A DNA stretch of 64,000 bases from Cohnella xylanilytica (GTDB taxonomy: Bacteria; Bacillota; Bacilli; Paenibacillales; Paenibacillaceae). Each line of letters starts with the position of its first letter. Position 1 is the first letter of the stretch. Of the stretch, positions 41,245-49,527 are shown piece after piece. The notes beneath the pieces are model-generated. The model saw only the letters and a list, made by a program, of their open reading frames with translations, searched no databases and had not been told where the DNA came from. A program made the translations under genes and the position numbers. The stretch is from positions 1-64,000 of the forward strand of contig NZ_JACJVR010000038.1 in the NCBI RefSeq assembly GCF_014212175.1, written 5' to 3'.

Positions 41245-42930
41245 TTACCTCGTTGTGCTGCCTCTGGCGGCATACCATTGGTTGACTTCGGCGGTAATCC
41301 GGTCTCCTCCCAATCGGCGCCATTCGTCCGCGAAACGGTCGAATTCATCGATCGGTCGGCCCAAAATGATGTTCATGTACGTATCGTTCAGCAGATTGTC
41401 GAGAATCGTTTTCTTCTCGATCATCGTCAACGTCGGGCCTCCGACGAAGCTCTCGTAGAGCAATTGACCGTTGCTCTCGTACCGGTCCAGAATCGCGAAG
41501 GCTCCGTCTTGGCCGTAGGTCCTCTCCCAGCCCCAGCCGGTCTCGGCTCCGGCTCCTCCGGCCTCGTACGTCTCGATGTTCCTCCGGATCGCCTTGGCCT
41601 CGTCCTTCAACCTGGAAGAATCGCCGGTTCTGCGCATCTCCTCCAGCTGCCGGTAAGCCTCCAGGTTCTTCTTCGCGGGAAACGGCGTGACCGGCGACAA
41701 GGTCCAGACGGCAAGCGGAGTGCTGTAATACTTGTCGTACTCGGCCGTCGCTCCCCAATTCTTCTCCAAATGCAGGTTGAACAGCTTGACGATGGCCTCG
41801 GGATGCTCGTAATCCTTCCGAACGGCGAAGAAATGGCCGGTATTGAACGGAAGCGGCACTCGCGGAAGCTCCCCCGTCGCAGAGACGATCGGATAGGCCT
41901 GCCATTGGGCGTCCGGGTTGCGCTCCCGGCTTCCTTGCAGCCAGAAGGAGCTCCATTGCTCCCCGTAGACGATTCCGAGCCGGCCTGCGGCGACGTCTTC
42001 GCGAACCTTAAGGCCGTCCTTGATCCCGAATTCGGAGTCCAGCTGACCGGTTCGGTACAGATGCTGAAGGGCCTTCAGCGCTTCCTTCGCTTCCGGCTGG
42101 ATGCCGCCGAACGCCAGCTTGCCGGAGGCATCCTTCACCCATAGGTTCGGATACGCCCCGTAGCCCGCCATGAAGCCGGATACGCCCGCGACGGGATCGA
42201 ATAAGTAGCTGGTGAGCGCGAGGCCGTAGGTGTCGTTCTTGCCGTCGCGGTCCGGATCGCCGTCTGTAAACGCTTTCGAAATCGCCAATACATCGTCCAT
42301 CGTCCGGGGAGGCTGCAGCCCGAGCTCGCGGAGCCAGTCGGTCCGAATCCACAGGAACTTGGCCCCTTCGATGGAGGAGGAAGGGTCCGGGATGCCCATC
42401 AGCTTGCCGTCGAGAGTCGCCGCCTCGAATTGGCCGTCGCCCTCCTCGCTCAGCGTCTTCTTGGTCAGCGGGGTGGCGTATTGCTCGTACACGTCGGTCA
42501 GAGGCTGGATTCGACCGGCGTTGTACAGCTGCCGCAGCTGCTGCGCGTCGACCCGGACGACGTCCGGAATGTCGCCGGAGGCGAGAGCGACGCCAAGCTT
42601 CTGATAGAACAGGCTCCCCTTCGCCGTCCAGTCGTACTTGATCCGAATGCCCAGCACCCGCTCGTACAATCGGCTCCACCGGTTGTCCGTCAGCGATTCG
42701 CCGGGCAGCTGGTCGAGCAAGCTGTCCAGGTCGTCGCTCGTCTCGCGGACGAAGCTCAGCTCGACGGGGGGGTTATATCGGCTTAAGCCGAGTTCTCGAT
42801 AGGGGGCCGCTTCCGGAATCCCCTCCGGAAGCGGCTCGGGCCACGCGCCGTCCTGCCGACAGGCGGACAAGAGAAGAACGGAGATTGCCGAAGCCATGAC
42901 GAGCCTGACCGATGCTTTGACTTTGTCCAT
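41245..42930 (-). CDS. Solute-binding lipoprotein linked to a kinase instead of permeases
   Basis: A 561-residue extracellular binding protein of the large YtcQ type. Lipobox LLSAC gives the lipid cysteine at residue 24. The body contains GVALASGDIPDVVRVDAQQL and a WAxDEFDR-like end (IDEFDRFADEWRRLGGDRIT). It opens an operon with YesM, YesN and GH43 but no permease genes. GGGGGG lies just upstream of ATG 42930. Either it delivers sugar to permeases encoded elsewhere or it is the sensory partner of the kinase; the gene order favours the second, as in known binding protein-kinase-regulator systems for xylose. Confidence 0.88.
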   Translation of the reverse strand: MDKVKASVRLVMASAISVLLLSACRQDGAWPEPLPEGIPEAAPYRELGLSRYNPPVELSFVRETSDDLDSLLDQLPGESLTDNRWSRLYERVLGIRIKYDWTAKGSLFYQKLGVALASGDIPDVVRVDAQQLRQLYNAGRIQPLTDVYEQYATPLTKKTLSEEGDGQFEAATLDGKLMGIPDPSSSIEGAKFLWIRTDWLRELGLQPPRTMDDVLAISKAFTDGDPDRDGKNDTYGLALTSYLFDPVAGVSGFMAGYGAYPNLWVKDASGKLAFGGIQPEAKEALKALQHLYRTGQLDSEFGIKDGLKVREDVAAGRLGIVYGEQWSSFWLQGSRERNPDAQWQAYPIVSATGELPRVPLPFNTGHFFAVRKDYEHPEAIVKLFNLHLEKNWGATAEYDKYYSTPLAVWTLSPVTPFPAKKNLEAYRQLEEMRRTGDSSRLKDEAKAIRRNIETYEAGGAGAETGWGWERTYGQDGAFAILDRYESNGQLLYESFVGGPTLTMIEKKTILDNLLNDTYMNIILGRPIDEFDRFADEWRRLGGDRITAEVNQWYAARGSTTR

Positions 42931-42960
42931 TGCCGGCCCCCCGGATGAGATTGCCGATCC

Positions 42961-43041
42961 TGAATTTTATGAGTCCATACGTTAGAGCAATTTTTATGAT
43001 GCCGGATATCTCTCCCGAAGATCAAGGTGCAATTTTTGATT
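42961..43041. promoter_or_regulatory. Three direct repeats upstream of the binding protein-kinase-regulator operon
   Basis: TGAATTTTATGAG (42961), GCAATTTTTATGAT (42987) and GCAATTTTTGAT (43029) are the same element spaced about 26 and 42 bases. On the minus strand each reads (A)TCATAAAAATTGC, pointing at the operon starting at 42930. They are good candidates for half-sites of the AraC-type YesN regulator. The motif differs from those at the other loci. Confidence 0.45.
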
Positions 43042-43098
43042 TTGTTGCCGAACGTTTACCGTTTGCCGACCGCGACGCCTCTTAATGGCTTCACTTCC

Positions 43099-43104
43099 TA
43101 TAAT
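43099..43104 (+). promoter_or_regulatory. -10 box of the GH5 gene
   Basis: Perfect TATAAT on the plus strand, 178 bases before the GH5 start; the -35 region is poor. The long leader contains a cre-like site. Confidence 0.4.
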
Positions 43105-43147
43105 TAGACAGGTTGCGGCCATCCTCCCGACGAGATTACACTGGTTG

Positions 43148-43161
43148 CGAAAGCGCATTCA
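43148..43161 (+). promoter_or_regulatory. cre-like site in the GH5 leader
   Basis: CGAAAGCGCATTCA agrees with the cre consensus at 12 of 14 positions and with the xylanase cre-like site at all but three. It lies about 45 bases downstream of the -10 box, a typical roadblock position. Confidence 0.45.
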
Positions 43162-43281
43162 TAATCGAGAGGGGGTGGAGAACCGCTCGCAGCGAAGAGG
43201 CGAGCGCGCCGTCTCGGCTGCGGCCGACGACGAGCTTCCACGAGTTCCGCCAACAACCGATTAGCGAGGAGAGTGACATTG

Positions 43282-44988
43282 ATGAGTAAAGGAAGATGGA
43301 GCTGGGCAAGCAAATTCCTGTTGGCGCTAACCCTGTTGGTTACGCCGATGCTGCTTCACGGCAACGCGGCGGAAGCCTGGACGGGCATGCCCATGTCCAA
43401 GCTTCGCGTGAGCGGCAACCAGCTGGTGAACAGCAGCGGACAGCCGGTATTGCTAAGCGGGTGGCACCAACCGTCCGGCTCTTATTGGACGTATCAGAAC
43501 AGCAGCTACTACCTGAATCGGAACGGCGGGAACCGGCATGCGGCGACCCTGGAGTACTTGAAGGAGATTACCGACACCTTCACCACGACCTCCGGCAAGT
43601 ACGGCAGCAGTCATGGCTGGTACATGAACCAGGTTCGCCTGTTCATCGACCGCGAGGACATGGGCGACGTCGCGGCCGGCACCTACAACTTCGCCGGGCT
43701 GCAGGCCGTCACGCAGAACGTCATTATTCCGTACATCAACTACGCCAAGACCAAAGGAGTTTACGTCACGCTCGGGCTGGACTTCACGATTCTCAACAAC
43801 CAGGCGACCACGCAAGCGAATCTCGACAAGTTCAATCAGATCTGGGGCTACCTCTCTTCCCAGCCCGGCATCAAGAGCGCGGACAACGTCATGTTCGAGC
43901 TCATCAACGAGCCGGTTCTCTCATACGCGAACGGAGGCTGGGGAGGGAACCCCGCCGAGCCGGATTTCGCCGACCACTGGAACGCGCTGAAGAACTTCCA
44001 AAATTCCATTATCTCCACCATTCGGAACAACGGAGCGGACAACGTCATCTGGGCGGCGGGACTCGGCTGGGATCAATATTATCAGCTGTGCGCGACTTAT
44101 CCGCTGACGGATCCGCTGAACAATGTCGGCTATGCGGTTCACTGGTATCCGGGCTACGGCGCCCATGACGATTACGCGACTCTGCAGCAGATTTGGGACA
44201 ACACCATCAAGCCGTGCGCGGATCAATATCCGATCAACATCACGGAGACGACCTGGTTCAAGACGCTGCCGGGAGACTCCTCTTATTGGGAACTGTTCAA
44301 CGGCTCCAACGAAGGCTTCGGCAAGAACACGAAAGCGATCTTCACGGCGGCGGGCAACGTCAGCATCGCCGTCCACATGAACGGGTTCCTGCTGGAAGCC
44401 GGCCCCCGAAGCTCGTTCGCGGACCCGACGGCCGGTCTCAAATACGACGGCAACGCGGCGCGGGACGGCATGGCCCGCTTCCTCTTCGAATGGTATTACG
44501 AGCGGGCGCAGCTGCATCCATGGAACGGGATGTGGAACGGAATCCAGTCCGGTTCGACCTACAAGATCGTGAACCGGGCTTCGGGCAAGGTGCTGGAGGT
44601 CCCGGGCGGAGCGAACACCAACGCTCTGCAGCTGCAGCAGTATACCGACAACGGCGCGACCGCCCAGCAGTGGGTCGTCACGGATGTGGGCAGCTACAAC
44701 AATTATTACAAGCTGCGGAGCGTCAGCTCGTCCGACGGCAAGGTGATGGACGTGCGCAACGGCACGAAGACGAACGGGGAAGCGATTCAGCTGATGTCCG
44801 ATTTCAACAATACCGCGCAGCAGTTCCGCTTGTTCAAGTTAAGCAACGGCTATTGGAGCATCATCAACGTGAACAGCAACAAGGCCGTCGAGGTCGCCGG
44901 CTCCTCGACGGCGAACAACGCGCCGATTCAGCAGAATCTGTACCGCGGCAACCTGAACCAGCAATGGCAATTGGTTAAGATCGACTGA
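43282..44988 (+). CDS. Secreted GH5 (cellulase-family) enzyme with ricin-type lectin module
   Basis: A 568-residue secreted glycanase. The signal peptide ends at about AEA-W (residue 32). The GH5 barrel carries the acid/base glutamate in MFELINEP (E210), HWYPGYG and the nucleophile in ITETTWF (E322). A ricin-type beta-trefoil (CBM13, about 420-565) has the IVNRASGKVLEVPGG repeats and QQW-type motifs. The start is ATG 43282, with AGGAG ten bases upstream. It stands alone on the plus strand between minus-strand loci. Beta-glucan, mannan or xyloglucan are possible substrates; the GH5 subfamily cannot be fixed by eye. Confidence 0.9.
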   Translation: MSKGRWSWASKFLLALTLLVTPMLLHGNAAEAWTGMPMSKLRVSGNQLVNSSGQPVLLSGWHQPSGSYWTYQNSSYYLNRNGGNRHAATLEYLKEITDTFTTTSGKYGSSHGWYMNQVRLFIDREDMGDVAAGTYNFAGLQAVTQNVIIPYINYAKTKGVYVTLGLDFTILNNQATTQANLDKFNQIWGYLSSQPGIKSADNVMFELINEPVLSYANGGWGGNPAEPDFADHWNALKNFQNSIISTIRNNGADNVIWAAGLGWDQYYQLCATYPLTDPLNNVGYAVHWYPGYGAHDDYATLQQIWDNTIKPCADQYPINITETTWFKTLPGDSSYWELFNGSNEGFGKNTKAIFTAAGNVSIAVHMNGFLLEAGPRSSFADPTAGLKYDGNAARDGMARFLFEWYYERAQLHPWNGMWNGIQSGSTYKIVNRASGKVLEVPGGANTNALQLQQYTDNGATAQQWVVTDVGSYNNYYKLRSVSSSDGKVMDVRNGTKTNGEAIQLMSDFNNTAQQFRLFKLSNGYWSIINVNSNKAVEVAGSSTANNAPIQQNLYRGNLNQQWQLVKID

Positions 44989-44995
44989 TATCAAG

Positions 44996-45035
44996 CGAAC
45001 GCCGCCGGAGAGCTCTCGCCCTCCGGCGGCGTTCG
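44996..45035. terminator. Perfect hairpin between convergent GH5 and Nif3-like genes
   Basis: Fifteen-bp perfect stem CGAACGCCGCCGGAG / CTCCGGCGGCGTTCG with a ten-base loop between two convergent stop codons; no U-run. Confidence 0.7.
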
Positions 45036-45042
45036 CCGGTTC

Positions 45043-45849
45043 CTACCGATAAACGAACGGCTCCTTGGCGTCGACGAACTTCACCGGCAATCCTTCCGCG
45101 ATCGGAAGCAGCCATTCCGCCAGGTGCTTCATTCCCCACTCCTCGGTCCGCTCATGCCCGACTACGATCATCGCCTTGTTCATGCCGAGCATGGAAGCGT
45201 CGTTGACATAGGCGCACAGCGTCCATTCCGTAATGTCGCCGCAGACCATGACGTCCAGCTCCTTGTCCCGCATGAGCTCCATCGGCATCTCTTCCCGCCC
45301 GAGGCCCAGGCTGCCGCCTCCGACCAGAATGCCGATCCGGGAGCAGGGAGACTCCGGCTTGCCGACGATTCGCACGACGCTCATGCCAAGCTTCGCCTTG
45401 AAGAACTCCGCCAGCTCTCCGACGGTAGTCGGCTCGATGACGTACGTCCAAGGCGACGGCGGATCGAGCTTCTTGTCCTCCCAGCCGAGCTCCCGCATCA
45501 GCCCGTCGTAGATCAGATCGCTCTCGGCCATATGCATATGGTCGTGGAAGCGCCAGATCGCGATTCCGTTGTCTTCGATCAGCTTCTTTTTGGCCGCGTA
45601 TACGGGGTCGTCCCGCAGCCAGTCCACCTTGTCGGCGCCGGTGAAGTAAGTCGGCTCGTGCGTGACGATGAGATTCGCCTTGGCGGCGATCGCCTCGCGA
45701 ATGACGTCCACGGTCGCCGTGAACGTCGTGACGATGCCCGTCACTTCCATGTCGGGGCTTCCGCTCGCGAGCACGTCGCACGTCTGCTCCAGCTTGCGTC
45801 CTCCGCAGCTTTTGTCCAAGATCCGATCGATGACGTCTTGCACCTTCAT
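45043..45849 (-). CDS. Nif3-like dinuclear-metal-centre protein
   Basis: A 268-residue member of the Nif3/YbgI family (GTP cyclohydrolase 1 type 2 homologues in the databases). Metal-ligand motifs are visible: THEPTYF, RFHDHMHMA and VVGHERTEEWGMKHL. The start is ATG 45849 with AAAGGAG upstream; a longer frame to 46161 is an overlap artefact. It is the last gene of the binding protein-permease-permease operon, 44 bases after the LplC-type permease, which is an odd place for a protein usually found in housekeeping contexts. Possibly a metal-dependent hydrolase acting on an imported compound; the family's biochemical role is unsettled. Confidence 0.82.
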   Translation of the reverse strand: MKVQDVIDRILDKSCGGRKLEQTCDVLASGSPDMEVTGIVTTFTATVDVIREAIAAKANLIVTHEPTYFTGADKVDWLRDDPVYAAKKKLIEDNGIAIWRFHDHMHMAESDLIYDGLMRELGWEDKKLDPPSPWTYVIEPTTVGELAEFFKAKLGMSVVRIVGKPESPCSRIGILVGGGSLGLGREEMPMELMRDKELDVMVCGDITEWTLCAYVNDASMLGMNKAMIVVGHERTEEWGMKHLAEWLLPIAEGLPVKFVDAKEPFVYR

Positions 45850-45893
45850 TGGCGTCTCGCTCCTTTTCCCACTTCTATTCTTGGCCCTTCCCC

Positions 45894-46787
45894 TTACCCC
45901 TTGACGGCGCCGATCACGACGCCCCGGGTCAAATACTTCTGAAGCAGCGGCAGCACGACGAGAATCGGCACGATTCCGAGAACCGCCATCGCCATCCGCA
46001 CGGCGCTGCTCGGCAGCTCCACCGCTCCCGCTCCGACCGCGTTGCCCGCTTGGCCGGAATTGAGGTATTGAATGTTGTTCATCAATTGAACGAGCAGGTT
46101 CTGAATCCCATAGTATTGCGGCTTGCTCACGTAGTAAAGGGCGTTGATCCAGTCGTTCCAATAGGCGAGCCCCATGAACAGGCCGACGGTGGCCAGAACG
46201 GGCACGGAGAGCGGCAGCATGATGCGGAAGAACGTTCTCGTCTCCGTGGCGCCGTCGATCTGGGCGGATTCGATCAGGTCGACCGGCACGTTGCTCTTGA
46301 AGTAGTTGCGGACGAGCAGCACGTTGAATCCGTTCGCCAGCAGGTTCGGCACGATCAGCGCAGCGAGCGTGTCCTTAACGTGGAAAACCTGCGTCCACAT
46401 GATATAGGAAGGAACGACGCCTCCGCTGAACAGCATCGTGAAGAAGACGACGAAGGCCAGCGTATTATGGTACTTGAAGTCCTTCCGCGACATCGGATAA
46501 GCGAGCATGCTCGTGATGAGCAGGCCGACGGCCGTGCCGACGACCGTGACGAGAATCGAGACGCCGTAGGCTCTCAGGAACGTATACGCCGAAGCTTGCA
46601 GATAGACGTAAGCGTCCAGGCTGAATTCCTTCGGGAAGAAGCTGTAGCCGTCGTTGATCAGGCTGGACTCCTTCGTCACGGAAGCGATAAGGATCAGGAC
46701 GAACGGCAGGAATGCGGCCAGCGTGAAGAGCCCCATCAGAATGGCCGAGAACAGGGCGAAGGCGCGTTCCCCTCTCGTTTGAATCAT
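45894..46787 (-). CDS. Carbohydrate ABC permease, YtcP/LplC type (sucrose-type locus)
   Basis: A 297-residue permease subunit with six membrane helices, coupling loop LIESAQIDGATETRTFFRIM and the typical end GVVIGAVKG. ATG 46787 has AGGGGG upstream; the longer frame to 47255 overlaps the LplB gene and is spurious. It lies 11 bases after the LplB-type partner and before the Nif3-like gene. Confidence 0.9.
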   Translation of the reverse strand: MIQTRGERAFALFSAILMGLFTLAAFLPFVLILIASVTKESSLINDGYSFFPKEFSLDAYVYLQASAYTFLRAYGVSILVTVVGTAVGLLITSMLAYPMSRKDFKYHNTLAFVVFFTMLFSGGVVPSYIMWTQVFHVKDTLAALIVPNLLANGFNVLLVRNYFKSNVPVDLIESAQIDGATETRTFFRIMLPLSVPVLATVGLFMGLAYWNDWINALYYVSKPQYYGIQNLLVQLMNNIQYLNSGQAGNAVGAGAVELPSSAVRMAMAVLGIVPILVVLPLLQKYLTRGVVIGAVKG

Positions 46788-46798
46788 GGACGTACCCC

Positions 46799-47725
46799 CT
46801 AGAACAGTGCGTTTTCCGAATTGACCCGTTTGACGATCGCGTTGACGACCAGGACGAGAACGAAGCCGACGAGCGATTGGTACAGCCCCGCCGCCGCCGA
46901 CATCCCGATGTCGTTCAGCTGCATCAGCGCCCGGTACACGTACGTGTCGATCGTCTGGGTCGCGCTGTACAGCGCCCCGGCGTTGAGCGGAACCTGGTAG
47001 AAGAGGCCGAAGTCGGAGTTGAAGATGCGTCCGATCGACATGAGGCCGAGCACGATGACCGTAGGCTTGAGGAGCGGCAGCGTGATCGTCCGGATCTGCC
47101 TCAGCTTGCCGGCCCCGTCGATCTTGGCCGCCTCGTAGATGCTCTTGTCGATCCCGGCGATGGAAGCGAAGTACACGATCGAGCCGTAGCCCGCCGTCTT
47201 CCATATTTGAATGAGGACAAGCAGATAAGGCCAGTACTTCGCTTCCGAATACCAATTGATCTCCGGAAGGCCGAGCGGCCGCAGTATCGACTTGTTGACG
47301 AAGCCGCTGTCCGCGTTCAGGAAGGCGAATACGAGCATCGACAGCACGACCATCGAGATCAGGCTCGGCAGCACGAGCCCGGACAGGTAGAGCTTCGAAT
47401 ACAGCTTCGTCAGCAACTCCGCCATCAGAATCGCGATGAAGATCGAGCAGACCGTTCCGATGACGATGAACGCCAGGTTATAGAGCAGCGTATTTCTCGT
47501 CATGATCCAGGCGTCGGTCGTCTTGAACAGGAATTGGAAGTTGTCCAGGCCGATCCAGTCGCTTCCGAAGATCCCCTTGGCGTAGTTGACGTCCTTGAAC
47601 GCGATGAACACTCCGAACATGGGAATATAGCTGTTGATCAGAAAGTAGAGCAGGCCCGGAGCGGCCAGCATCAGGAGAGGCGCCGTCTTGCGAAGCGCGC
47701 TCGAGGTTCCGTTGGCGTGTCTCAT
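46799..47725 (-). CDS. Carbohydrate ABC permease, LplB type (sucrose-type locus)
   Basis: A 308-residue permease with six membrane helices, the LplB signature IPMFGVFIAFKDVNYAKGI and coupling loop YEAAKIDGAGKLRQIRTITL. The start is ATG 47725: the ATG at 47743 is itself part of the GGAGGAG ribosome binding site. It follows the binding-protein gene after a small hairpin and pairs with the LplC-type subunit. Confidence 0.9.
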   Translation of the reverse strand: MRHANGTSSALRKTAPLLMLAAPGLLYFLINSYIPMFGVFIAFKDVNYAKGIFGSDWIGLDNFQFLFKTTDAWIMTRNTLLYNLAFIVIGTVCSIFIAILMAELLTKLYSKLYLSGLVLPSLISMVVLSMLVFAFLNADSGFVNKSILRPLGLPEINWYSEAKYWPYLLVLIQIWKTAGYGSIVYFASIAGIDKSIYEAAKIDGAGKLRQIRTITLPLLKPTVIVLGLMSIGRIFNSDFGLFYQVPLNAGALYSATQTIDTYVYRALMQLNDIGMSAAAGLYQSLVGFVLVLVVNAIVKRVNSENALF

Positions 47726-47750
47726 ATCCGTTAACTCCTCCATTACGGAA

Positions 47751-47775
47751 AATGGAACCTTCGGCAGGCTCCATT
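47751..47775 (-). terminator. Intercistronic hairpin after the binding-protein gene
   Basis: AATGGA-CCT pairs with AGG-TCCATT around a short loop, between the binding-protein stop and the LplB start. Such hairpins often give the binding protein a surplus over permeases by stabilising its mRNA. Confidence 0.45.
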
Positions 47776-47792
47776 CTCCTTCATGCCTTGCT

Positions 47793-49334
47793 TTATTGGC
47801 CGCCTTGGGAGGCGATCCATTGATCGAGCTGCTCTTGCTTGCTCTTGATGACGTCCGCCGCGCCCGCGTCGTTCAGCGCCTTGACGAACTTCGGAATCGT
47901 CGTCTCCGGATCGAGGGAGCCGGTGACGAGGCCCGGCAAGTATTGGTTGACGACGTTGTTCACGGCGCTGATCTGCGTCTTCACCTTGCTCGGGTCGAAG
48001 ATGAAGCCGAAGTACGGCGAGCGCTCCGTCTCCTTGTTCTCCTTCAGCTTCAGCTCGACGTCCGACCAGTCGATCCCCTCGAATTGGTATTGCAGCGACT
48101 CGGAGCCGACGACGCCGGTGCTGATCATGGCCGTATAGGAGACGGTGTTCGCGTCCTTGCCTTCCGGGAACTTGACGTGATGTTCGTCGACCTTCACGTA
48201 GTCCTCGCCTTCGATGCCGTACAGAATCGTATTGATCAATTGCTCGTCGGTATAGAGCAGGTTCAGGAACTTAACCGCGGCTTCCGGCGCCTTCGACGTG
48301 CTCGATACCATCCAGCTGACGGAATTGACCGCGCTCGTATCGAAGTAGAACGGAGCGATCCGCTTCGTCTCGACGTTCTTGCCGGTCTGCGCGCTGATCG
48401 TCTTGCCGACCTCCTTGCCGCCGTAGCCGCCGAGGAAGGAGAATTCCCGGCCGGAAGCCAGCATCTCGCTGGAGGTGATCGTCGTCGTCGCCGCATCCTT
48501 CTGCAGATACCCTTTGTTATACCAGTCTCTCATCATCTGCACGCCGTTCTTGAAAATATCGGTCTCGTAGAAGTTGACGACCTTGCCGTCGTTCCCGACG
48601 ACGACGCCCGCTCCGGTCGTGTCCGTCAGGAAGTCGACCTTGTGGATCCCCTTGAGCAGGTTAATCAGGTTGGTGTCGCTCGGATTGACGTTGATCGGCC
48701 CGAACGGGACGACATCCGGATGCTTCTTCTTGACCGCCTCGAAGATCTCCGCCAGATCGTCCACGGAGCCGATATCGTCCGCCGAGTAGCCGGCCTCCTT
48801 CAGCATATCCGCGTTGTAGACGAAGCTGACGGGCAGAGCCATCCCCTTGTTCACCGGAATGCCGTAGATATGGCCGTTAATCGTCGTGGCCTTGAGCATG
48901 TCCGGCCCGAAGTCCTTCTCCAGAATCGCGGTCATCTCTTTGCCGTGCTCGGCGAGAAGATCGTCCAGCGGCGCGACCTGGCTCTTCGAGACGTAGTTCG
49001 AGAATTGGCCGAGCGTCGTGAAGACGTCCATCTTCTCCCCGCTCTGAAGCGCCAGGTTGACCTTCTGCATGTAATCGGCCGGGCCGTACACGCGGAAGTC
49101 GACCTTGACGCCGATCTTATCGACCGTAATCGCGTTGATCGCGTCGGTAACCTTGCTCAGGTCGTCCGGGATCCGGTTGAAGGACGGCAGCGCGAAGACG
49201 ATCTCCTCCGCCTTGACGGATTTATCGTCATCCGGCGTGGAAGAAGAATCCGAGCCGCCGGAGCAGGCCGTCAATACCGATCCGGTAAGCGCAACCGACA
49301 TGAGCAGCGCCGCTAACCCCTTTTTTCTATTCAT
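47793..49334 (-). CDS. ABC transporter solute-binding lipoprotein (sucrose-type locus)
   Basis: A 513-residue binding protein. Lipobox VLTAC gives Cys 24, then a short Ser/Asp tether. The body has the YtcQ-type pattern (SFVYNADMLKEAGYSADDIG, PEAAVKFLNLLYTDEQL). AGGAGG precedes ATG 49334. It is the first gene of the transporter operon, and its promoter carries the two-half-site element shared with the fructokinase promoter, so the YesN regulator encoded immediately upstream probably drives it. Likely ligand: sucrose or a sucrose-containing or acylated saccharide, by context only. Confidence 0.9.
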   Translation of the reverse strand: MNRKKGLAALLMSVALTGSVLTACSGGSDSSSTPDDDKSVKAEEIVFALPSFNRIPDDLSKVTDAINAITVDKIGVKVDFRVYGPADYMQKVNLALQSGEKMDVFTTLGQFSNYVSKSQVAPLDDLLAEHGKEMTAILEKDFGPDMLKATTINGHIYGIPVNKGMALPVSFVYNADMLKEAGYSADDIGSVDDLAEIFEAVKKKHPDVVPFGPINVNPSDTNLINLLKGIHKVDFLTDTTGAGVVVGNDGKVVNFYETDIFKNGVQMMRDWYNKGYLQKDAATTTITSSEMLASGREFSFLGGYGGKEVGKTISAQTGKNVETKRIAPFYFDTSAVNSVSWMVSSTSKAPEAAVKFLNLLYTDEQLINTILYGIEGEDYVKVDEHHVKFPEGKDANTVSYTAMISTGVVGSESLQYQFEGIDWSDVELKLKENKETERSPYFGFIFDPSKVKTQISAVNNVVNQYLPGLVTGSLDPETTIPKFVKALNDAGAADVIKSKQEQLDQWIASQGGQ

Positions 49335-49353
49335 CCTGTGGCCTCCTGTTCGT

Positions 49354-49367
49354 TGTTTTCGCTCTCA
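49354..49367 (-). promoter_or_regulatory. Weak cre-like site at the transporter promoter
   Basis: TGAGAGCGAAAACA on the minus strand matches the cre consensus at 12 of 14 positions and begins within the -10 region (TAAACT), where CcpA would block initiation. Confidence 0.3.
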
Positions 49368-49424
49368 GTTTACCTGTTCGCGGCGAGCCCGGCTTTCAAA
49401 AAGACGGCCTGTATTTTAGAAAAC
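49367..49424 (-). promoter_or_regulatory. YesN-type operator and -10 of the sucrose-type transporter operon
   Basis: On the minus strand two direct half-sites of form TTTnnAAAA (TTTTCTAAAA and TTTTTGAAAG), about 21 bases apart, span 49424-49393. Twenty bases on follows TAAACT (49372-49367) in the phrase TAAACTGAG. The promoter of the fructokinase gene at 56242-56299 has the same half-sites, the same GCC between them, the same spacing within one base and the same TAAACTGAG. No -35 box, as expected for activator dependence. Confidence 0.6.
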
Positions 49425-49456
49425 AAGCGCTGCTCCCGTCCTTCCCCCGCAAGCTC

Positions 49457-49492
49457 GAAAAAAACTCCGCCTCCCGTCCGGAAGCGGAGTTT
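49457..49492 (-). terminator. Terminator after the YesN gene (sucrose-type locus)
   Basis: AAACTCCGC-TC pairs with GA-GCGGAGTTT and is followed on the minus strand by a run of T's. It separates the enzyme/regulator operon from the transporter operon. Confidence 0.88.
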
Positions 49493-49527
49493 CGCTTTGC
49501 GGCTTATAGTTGCGTCTAAGTTGCGGC

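Noticed and set aside
47688-49316. 542-codon plus-strand frame opposite the sucrose-locus binding protein
   Set aside because: Same antisense artefact; no family resemblance.
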